Shown here one piece after another: positions 56,451 to 64,000 of a DNA stretch of 64,000 bases (positions within the stretch are counted from its first letter, which is position 1; every line of letters begins with the position of its first letter). The stretch is taken from positions 27,956 to 91,955 of the forward strand of contig JALPQD010000302.1 of assembly GCA_023101885.1 (NCBI GenBank), written 5' to 3'. The notes under the pieces were generated by a model. The model was not told where the DNA came from and searched no databases. It worked only from the letters and a program-made list of their open reading frames with translations. The position numbers were made by a program, and so were the translations under genes. This DNA comes from Typhlomys cinereus. Lineage: Eukaryota; Chordata; Mammalia; Rodentia; Platacanthomyidae.

Positions 56451-57774
56451 GTTCAGATAACTGAAGTGATTCTGCAGTGTGCCAGTATGTTGAGCTACAA
56501 GCCTTTATGAAGTCGCAAACAATGATTTTAAAAGTCATTCTTCTTATCTACTCTTAAATGATCTGTCAGAGAAACAACGATTGAGTTTATGTCTGATCTT
56601 ATATGAAGAAAGGCAGAAAGAACATTCCCTGTGGCTCTGCCCCATCCCGATGCCTCCTTCCAGATTAGAAGGAGAGAGAATCAAGATCAAATCTTGCTTG
56701 CTGTGATCTCTTCCTGCTCTGGCACTAATCCTTCACAGGAATGACTTGGAAGAAGAGTAGGGACAATGATATTTAGAACCCAGTAGATGCAGTAAGCTAC
56801 CATCACATTTATGACTGTAAGTACTCTGGGGGTTGGGTTAAATAACCAGCTTTTACTAATGAGAGCAAAACCAGAGCAGCAAATGAGCTGGTGGAGTCGC
56901 CTGGCTGGTTAAGCAGAGCTAGGTAGACCCTGACCCCACCCTCTGCTTAGTGTGGGCTTTGGTTCTACTAGTGAATAGATGATCAGTTCTCTGAATGTTC
57001 CCAGATGATTTCTTCATAACATTTTCTGAAAATAGTATTTTTGTTCAGTTGAGGATGATGAAAGAGATAAATCATTGGGAGGGATCCTTTAAAATTGTTG
57101 CAAAATAAAAAGATAACAAAGTGGAAATATAACCACTTTGTGATTTTTTAAAGTAACTCATGAAGTAATGGCACCTGGAAGGGTCTGATTCTTTTCCCTC
57201 TTCAAACTGCATGATTTTATAGCACAATTGCTACGTGAGGCACCTACGAGCTGTCAGAAACCCTGAATAGAGAGCCTCAGAGCTGTTCTCAGTGTCTATT
57301 CCAAGCACCACCACCTATGTGCCGAGAAGCTGCTACTGTTTTCTGTCTGTGCATCTGGAAAGTTTAAACATTGTCATTTGTCTGTTCGGATGTCCACATT
57401 TCCAGAGTTCCACATTGGCTGGAGTGGTAAAAGTGCTTCTTCAAAGAAGACTTGAAAAGCAATCCTTCAGACCAGGGCTTTTCAAATAATGTTTGCTTTT
57501 ATATCCAGAAAGCCATTTGTGGTCTCTGAGTAAACAAATGCCATTTGATTTTTATTACACTGTGCTGTGCGGCTGCTGGGACAATGTAACCATGAAACAA
57601 GGAAGGAGATTATTGCAAAGGCTGCTTTGTCAAGAGTCCAAAGACTTTGAAACATACATCTCTCAATGGTTGGAACAATTTTCAAATGCTATTTATACTC
57701 ATTTTAGAAATTAAGCCAGAGCCTTTACCTACATACAATGAGGTCTTGGGTAATCTCATTCTCTTTTCAGCTGT
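56451..57774. other. Unassigned DNA, no supported gene
   Basis: No recognised repeat. Frames of 57292-57489 and 57493-57714 have no known domain. The stretch would be a candidate for a conservation test. Confidence 0.5.
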
Positions 57775-58207
57775 TGTCATAGTTAGGCACAGGTGTCAAC
57801 TTGACAGTTGAGGGTTTGAGCTCTGGGCACATTTGTGGAGAATTAGTAGTTGAGTTAAGCCCAGAGCAAACCTGCAGGAGATTGTCTAGTTGATGGGGAA
57901 GGCCCAGCCCATGGTGGGTAGGATTAAGCCCTGAAAAGATGAATAAAATACTGAGCGCCAGTTGAGGAAGTTGGCAACCTTATGTATTCTTGGCCAGACA
58001 TGCTGGTCTGGCAAGTAAGGATCGTCTCTCTCTCAGCCATTACGTAGAGATGGTGTGGCCAGTTCCCTCGGCCCTGGTGTTGGTGTGAGCTCTCTGTCAA
58101 GCTGGACTGAGAACTGTAACCAGAAAATCATAAGAGAAAATAAATCCCTTGTTCCCTTAAGCTGTTTGATGGTCATTCATCAGCAACCATGCAGGTGAAC
58201 TGCAACA
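57775..58207 (+). mobile_element. Solo LTR, MT-like ERVL-MaLR family, copy 5 (sense)
   Basis: The only plus-strand copy, showing the family in reading order: TGTCATAGTTAGGCACAGG start, CTTGGCCAGACATGCTGG in the middle, AGAGAAAATAAATCCCTTG (AATAAA poly(A) signal) near 58137-58150, and a TGCAACA end. Flanks GCTGT (57770-57774) and ACTGT (58208-58212) match at 4 of 5 bases. Confidence 0.88.
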
Positions 58208-58509
58208 ACTGTCTATTTGTAGCTATGGCTTTTTCAAGAGAAAAGATTGAGCCAGGGCCACTAGTTGTGTTGGGTCGAGTGTCTCCCAGTCCTATCAGAG
58301 CAGAAGTCACTCTGTTGGGAGGACCTGTCTGCCGTCCCCGTGGCCTGGAGGCTGTGTCAGCGCAAGTACTCTGGCACTGTATATCTGCTCGATGAACACA
58401 GAAGTTAAGTTGAATTTTGATTTGGGAATGAAAACATGAAATGGATGATTAATGTATCAATAAATCATAAGCTGGTAAGTTCTTTTAAGTCAAAGTAGAC
58501 TAGGGGTCA
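58208..58509. other. Unassigned DNA
   Basis: Nothing recognised. Confidence 0.4.
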
Positions 58510-58720
58510 AATAAATCTTTTCTATAAAGAGACAGACAGGCTTTTTTCCCCTTGACTTTGTAACTATATGATTTCTGTCATGAGCACTCAGCTATCATCT
58601 GTGGACAGTATGTAGATAGTAACTGAAGACAGGCAGAAGTGTCTGTTCCCAAGAACTTTTGCAAAAAGAGGCTCCACCTGACGTGCTGCAGTCTAGACAA
58701 GATTCGGCTGGCTAGGGAGC
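58510..58720. mobile_element. hAT-type MITE relic
   Basis: AAATCTTTTCTATAAAGAGAC, GAGCACTCAGCTATCATC and TGTGGACAGTATGTAGATAG follow the mammal-wide 'TTTTTCTGTAAAGGGCCAG...CTACTCAACTC...TAGACAATA' MITE order, decayed. Confidence 0.45.
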
Positions 58721-60478
58721 AGGCTGTAGATGAAGGATGCAGACATCACACACCCTTTTGGCTTTTATTTTGGTGTTTGTCTGTCTTTGTCCATGACTTT
58801 GGGGTGTTTCTGCTTCATGTTATTTTTTAAAGACAGGAAAGGCCTTTTTATTCAGGAAAGATGGGGTGTTGGAGGTGATCTGTGTCTGTTTGTACTACCT
58901 CAAAGAGCACCATCCAAGATTAGTAAATGCTAAATAATGTTTTTCACTCCCTTCATATCCTTTCATGGCACCTCCCTTGGTAACCACAGAAGCATTAACC
59001 TGTGGCGTTTACAATTCTCTGTTGCACATTGTCAGCATCACCTTGCTGATTAAATCACACTTTGGAAAGAGTGAGCTGCAAGGTTGTAAGTATTCTTGAC
59101 AGACTGTTCTTGCACGGGTTTGGTTTCTCTTGTATAAAGATTAAAAATCTTGTCAGCACAGGTGAAAAATGAAGGGCATGTAAAATCACCAGGCATCCAT
59201 AACTCGAGAAAGGTGCTTCCAGAAGTGTCAGCGACCAGCAGGGACGACAAAGATTCGTGGTGTGTGGCCTTGGGGCAGTGACGTCATAGCCTTTGTGGGT
59301 GTTTGGTGAACATATCTTCTGGTGCACATAAAACTTCGTGGTTAATTCAAGAATTTCCTGCTCATAACCTCACTTAGCCAGCCACAAGCTAGCAGTCCTG
59401 TTTTTGCTGCTGCTTCTTATTTGTTCAGAAGATAAGCTTTCTTTTTCGCCCATCATGAACCTAATTCTTCGTTTCCCATCACCCTTCGTGCAAAGATTAT
59501 AAAACTGTCTCTTTCCTCTTTTCCAGATTCTTTGCTTTAGCTGGACTTGTGCCTGAAGCAGTGAGAGATGCTATCCCCTAAGGACAGAGCATTTTATCAG
59601 CACTGGCAGGGAGGGTTTATTACTTCATTCTCCAAACAGCACACGAAGCCTACTTGTGGAGGGTGGGGAGCTGCGCATGAGCAGAAGTGCTTGTCTAGGA
59701 GTCCTGGGCTGCTTTGCTTTTGTGCCTGTGATTCTTGGGTGGTAATGAGCAGGGATGGCAGGGCGGAGCTGGGAGCTGCAGGCTGTTATGCGGAAGTATG
59801 AAGACACACCTGTCAATCAGGCCCAGCTAGCACCAGTCAGGCAGATTCTAGGTTCTCAATTCGACAGTCTGGACAATCTCATGAAGTTTGGTAAAGCACT
59901 TACCTGGAGATATTAGAAAAGAAGAGGTTGTCTGATAAAACCACATTCGTGAGTTTACCATCCAGAATGCACCAGTTTTGAGAACTGGAATGAAAGGATA
60001 GTTTCATCTCCGGCCTGGGCTCCAGGCTTTCCCTCCCTGGTGTTTCCTCCTGGCTGCATCTAGAAATACAGTATGAGCAGTGGCTGGTCCATGGTAAGCA
60101 GAATTCAATTTAAAGCAGATTTTTGCACAGTTCTAAAGTGCCCTGTCATGTCATTAGATCTAGTATTGATTCCCATTTTTGTGATGGCATGTCTGACTGG
60201 TGTTTTTGTTGCCTTGTGGTTGCTCAGGAGAGTGAGAGGTGCTGAGATTCTGTCAGCCTGGCTCTTTTCACGCTGCAGTTGCTTGATAATAATTGGATTG
60301 TGTTTCTGCCTGATGTTTTAATAGTCCCCTCTTCCAGGTTGTCTTGCTAGGGAGCTGTTTATCCGAATAGATTGTTATACTCTAGTAAAAATAAACAAGG
60401 CAGGAAAATGTGGTTGCACCACTTCTTTGTGCTTGTGTGGGCTGACACTGCTTAAGGCTGACTTTTATAGATACCAAA
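58721..60478. other. Unassigned DNA, no supported gene
   Basis: No recognised repeat or gene. Confidence 0.5.
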
Positions 60479-60900
60479 TGTTTCAGTTATCTGTTGTGGC
60501 ATAACCATCCTGAAATTTAGTGGCATATAGCAACAACCGTTTTATTATACTCACTGATACTATGAGTCAGAGATATGTACAAGGCAGACAGAAGATTACT
60601 TGTCTTTCTGAGATGTGGTACTTACACTAGGAAGATTCACGTGACTAGGTGTGATTTAAGCAGCTAAGTTTGAGAATATTCTAGAATTTTCTTCAGGCAT
60701 ATGTCTGGCATGAGAGCTGAGATGACTTAAAACTTGGGCATTTCTGGGACTGTCTCCATGGTACCTACTGTGTCACCTCTTTTGCAGCCTGGGCCTCCCA
60801 CAGTGTGGCTCTGTGAGGGCTCCAGGGAACATGATGGAAGTGTCATGCTTTCCTTAGACTCAGAAGTGCTAGAGCAGCATAATGGGGTGCAAGACTGATA
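60479..60900 (-). mobile_element. MLT1-like MaLR LTR (antisense), ancient
   Basis: CAGTTATCTGTTGTGGCATA, ACC-rich CTGAAATTTAGTGGC and ACTGATACTATGAGTCAGAG then GAACATGATGGAAGTGTC follow the antisense mammal-wide LTR opening and its ACATGG part. Confidence 0.5.
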
Positions 60901-61044
60901 TCTGGGGCATTTGTTTGGTTACCTGTGTGCCACTGAGACTGGCTCAGATTCAGTTCAACAGGAGGTGCAGTGAACAACAGGAAGAATGTTGAAGAAACAC
61001 ATCATGTTTAAAGTCTTTACGATCAGTGCGTGGTAAGTGTGGTT
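60901..61044. other. Unassigned DNA
   Basis: Nothing recognised. Confidence 0.4.
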
Positions 61045-61185
61045 TCCTTAAAAAAATAGTTTGGAGACAAGGTCTTCTTGTAACTTAGACTGGCCTCAAA
61101 CTCACTGAGTAATTCAGGATAAGTTTGAACTTGCAATCTTCCTACCTCAGTCTGCTAAGTGCAGACATTTTTTTTTTTTTTTGAA
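61045..61185 (-). mobile_element. B1-like SINE (antisense)
   Basis: TTTGGAGACAAGGTCTTCTT, AGACTGGCCTCAAACTCACT and CTTCCTACCTCAGTCTGC in antisense B1 order. A T-run lies at 61169-61182. Confidence 0.75.
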
Positions 61186-62311
61186 TTAAGGAAAGAACTC
61201 ATTGGTCAAGGGGCGAGTTCATCAAGCACTTGCTATAACATGACTGAAGCACCAAAAGAAATAAGATAAAGATCTGCTTTTATAAAAGAACCTGCCAGTT
61301 AATCAGGAAAGAGGCATGCAAATCTATTCAACACTGAATAACATATTGACAACCTGTCAAGAAGGAAAAATCAGATGTTATAGAACTTTGCTGTAATAGT
61401 GAAATTTTTATAATATGCAAATACTTTGAATTTCATTCAAAAGGAAGTATTTTACATGGTGACAAAGTCACATGAGTATATTTTCAAAGTTCACCTGATA
61501 GAAAGAATCAGACCAGAAACGGAAGCAACTCACAGAGAAGTTTTTCAACACTTCCTACGTGTAGATGAAACGAAGACCTAAAATGTAAAATAACAGATAG
61601 TCCAAGAAGGGATAAAAATAAGCTGATTCCTCTGGGCAACCTAAGCGTGGAATCATAATTTTGGATATCTTACTTGAAACTTCCATTCTATTGATCTGAT
61701 TCTATCAGAAAGCCTCAGCTGTCATTTATTTAATAGCTAATTATCCCCAGTTCTCAGTGTTTTATAACCAAAAAATTCATGTCGCATACAAAAGCTCCAG
61801 GTATGTCAGTAGGGCTCTCTGTGTTGATATTTTCACTGTGGTACCAGGCTGATTGAACAGCTCCTATTTGGGACATTCCTGACTGATACAGAGGAAAGAG
61901 GATCATGGCTAAGTATGACATAAAAGAGTAGAAAGTATGATGTTCCCTGGGGGAGCAAGTTGTTCTAATGGAGGAGCAGCAAGGATTTTTGAACAAGAAC
62001 ATAATCCACCATGGTAATCATAGGAAAACACTAAGAACAGTAGACATCACAGAAATACAAGTTTCTTTTGATCACTCCAAATTATTACATCTTATTAAAA
62101 ATAAACCTGTCAATGTGGGCTTTGATCTCTAACGCCAGTGGTTCAAACCCTGGGTTCTCTTCTCTAAAAGATTCATTGATAACTTGCTATCTATATTTTA
62201 TTGCTAAAAAATTTACTTCCTGGAAGACTTATTAATGGATGTGTTTTGTTTGTGAAATATTAGGACTATTTTTCTAAGAATGAACCTGTCAATAGTTAAA
62301 TGGAGACATAT
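61186..62311. other. Unassigned DNA
   Basis: AT-rich, with no recognised repeat or gene. Confidence 0.5.
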
Positions 62312-62368
62312 AACACACACACACACACACACACACATATTATGTGTGTGTGTGTGTGTGTGTGTGTA
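62312..62368. repeat. (CA)n-ATATTAT-(TG)n inverted microsatellite
   Basis: A CA run of about 24 bases at 62313-62336 is followed, after an AT-rich spacer, by a TG run of about 26 bases. The two are complementary arms of a long hairpin. Confidence 0.92.
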
Positions 62369-64000
62369 TCTTTTATGTTAGTCTGCATTGATGAGAAAAT
62401 TGTGCCTGTACTAAATATGTGTCACTATTTTCTATATAATACAATGTAATAAGTATTTACATGGTATTAGGAGTTACGTAGAATCCAAGGATAACTTAAA
62501 GGGCATGTATAGGTTACATGCAAAGACTGTGTCCTATTACATAGCATCCTTGGGAATTTGTGATTTTGGTACCAGAGGAAGTTGTGTAGCTATCAGAGGG
62601 TGACTGTATGAATTTTCTGTAAGAATTGTTCTAAATAGCCACAGCAGCCTTCAGTTTGATTGATAATTTTGTGCTGCATGCAAGAAAGCCTTTCCATGTG
62701 TATCTTAAATCAACCACCTCAACTTTAAGTATTTTATCTATGGAGAGGGAACTTCCATCATGAACATTTGTTTCTGACAGAATTTGTCCTTAAAAATATG
62801 TAAATTCCATTACTGGCTCTATCACTCCCATAATTTCTACATTCACCTCTGAGTTATGCCTGGAGTTAAGATGGATGATGTAAGCCTTTCAGTGTTTATG
62901 GGAGATGTAAATGCAGACTTTCCATAAGCCTTTGCGCTCCAGCCCTCCTTTGTGACTTATGCTGGCAGGAGTACTCTGTGCTTCTGAAGCTGGTCAGATG
63001 TGACAACTGGAATATTTTCCAGTCTAAAAGGGTTGTGATGTTTAGATCATCAGGACTTTAATTTTTCTCCAGATTTAAAGTACTTTTACTTAAGAGTTTC
63101 AGAGCAAGCATTCATTCTGCTTTCTTTACTTTTTGCAAAAGTGCTTTGCTCTTTCAGCGGGAAGGTGAATTGAATTCTGTCTCTTAGCTATGGCTTGTCG
63201 AACAGATTGCAATACAATTATTTTACTACCAGCCCAGTGGTGACCTTCATGTAGGAATTTTTATATATTTTACAAAGCAAACATAAATCCAATGAACCTT
63301 AGTCGTGGCTAAAAGCCAAAGTGAACAAAACCTTTGAAGTAGAGATTAAAAAACACTGCAGCGATCATTGCATGCAGGTCAGTGAAGTCTAAATGCGAGA
63401 AAATTACTTCCAATTAGCCCTGCCCACCCCATTCCCAAAAGCAAGTTCTATGTCAGATGTCATTACTTACATAAGGTCATGGAAGCGTCTGTGAGGGGGA
63501 GAGCTGAAGACAGCAGCAAAATTTGAATCCACTCATCCCATCACAGATCTTTATTTCCATTCTAACTTCACAATATTGGCTCAAATGGTTATGTGTATGG
63601 AAATGATGTTTTCAGCATTAACTTGAATTTCACACTAAGCAAGATCCATTGAAATTGATGCAATAACAATCATGACAGAGGGCAACTGACCAATGAACAA
63701 TATCCTGACATCATCAAGACCCCTACCTGAGCATGTCTGGGGTGAGAGTCTGCAGGAAGCTATGAAACCATGACTACAAACATTTTACCATGCCATGCAT
63801 CTGTAATTCAACCCACAGGAAATATTTGCGAAAACAATTCTAATAAACTAATGTTGGGCAAATATTTAAATACCAGGGCAAACATTCCAGATTCTAAATT
63901 ACTGTATGTCTTTAGAGGGAGAGGTGAGAATTAATTTTGGATCAGATCTAACATCTCTAGGGTTATATATTTTCTGGCTTATTTTGTCTACGAGGAAAGA
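62369..64000. other. Unassigned DNA, no supported gene
   Basis: AT-rich DNA free of repeats I recognise. Small open frames have no known domain. The 63100-63500 part could hold conserved non-coding DNA, but this cannot be seen here. Confidence 0.5.

Overview
This is a mammalian nuclear window from a gene-poor region: intergenic DNA or the inside of a large intron. I see no exon, promoter, tRNA, rRNA or protein-coding gene that the sequence supports. Every long open frame is either read through a simple repeat (the 411-codon frame near 8.3-9.5 kb is Pro/Leu/Ser read through a GGAA/GGGA tract) or is a decayed LINE-1 fragment. The organism looks like a mouse-related rodent (Myodonta). It carries ID, B1-like and B4-like SINEs, MT/ORR1-like ERVL-MaLR LTRs, GC-poor single-copy DNA and many long CA/TG and GGAA tracts. 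Canonical mouse/rat B2 copies are not evident. A distinctive tRNA-derived SINE in two length variants is present, which makes a jerboa/jumping-mouse type (Dipodoidea) lineage my best guess, not a firm call. All family names come from remembered consensus features, not from a database search.

Layout. 0-6 kb: a LINE-1 3' end, an old antisense L1 split by two SINEs, a second antisense L1, and a solo LTR nested in an older LTR. 6-12.6 kb: a CCTT tract, a B1, MaLR LTR remnants, an L2 fragment, a 640-bp polypurine tract, a hAT-type MITE and a 680-bp TG satellite. 12.6-20.9 kb: mostly unassigned DNA, with two 5'-truncated L1 insertions with target-site duplications, a solo LTR and a MaLR LTR split by a SINE. 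21-33.5 kb: dense SINEs, two MIRs, an old sense L1 split by a B4-like SINE, MaLR pieces and a 26-G run. 33.6-36.7 kb: a large antisense L1 with ORF2 relics. 37-41 kb: LTR-like DNA, an L1 3' end carrying a solo LTR with a perfect 5-bp duplication, and a 151-bp L1 insertion. 41-64 kb: mostly unassigned DNA with scattered SINEs, two more solo LTRs, MITE-like and MLT1-like relics, and a CA/TG hairpin.

The best-supported structure is a family of five solo LTRs (about 423-433 bp, TG...CA ends, AATAAA signal). Each is flanked by a 5-bp target duplication (one perfect, four with 4 of 5 matching), and at least two sit in or against an older LTR. I did not find a previously undescribed functional system. 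The points of interest are about genome history (nested insertions, one duplicated L1 junction, SINE subfamilies) and DNA structure (triplex, cruciform and G-run tracts).
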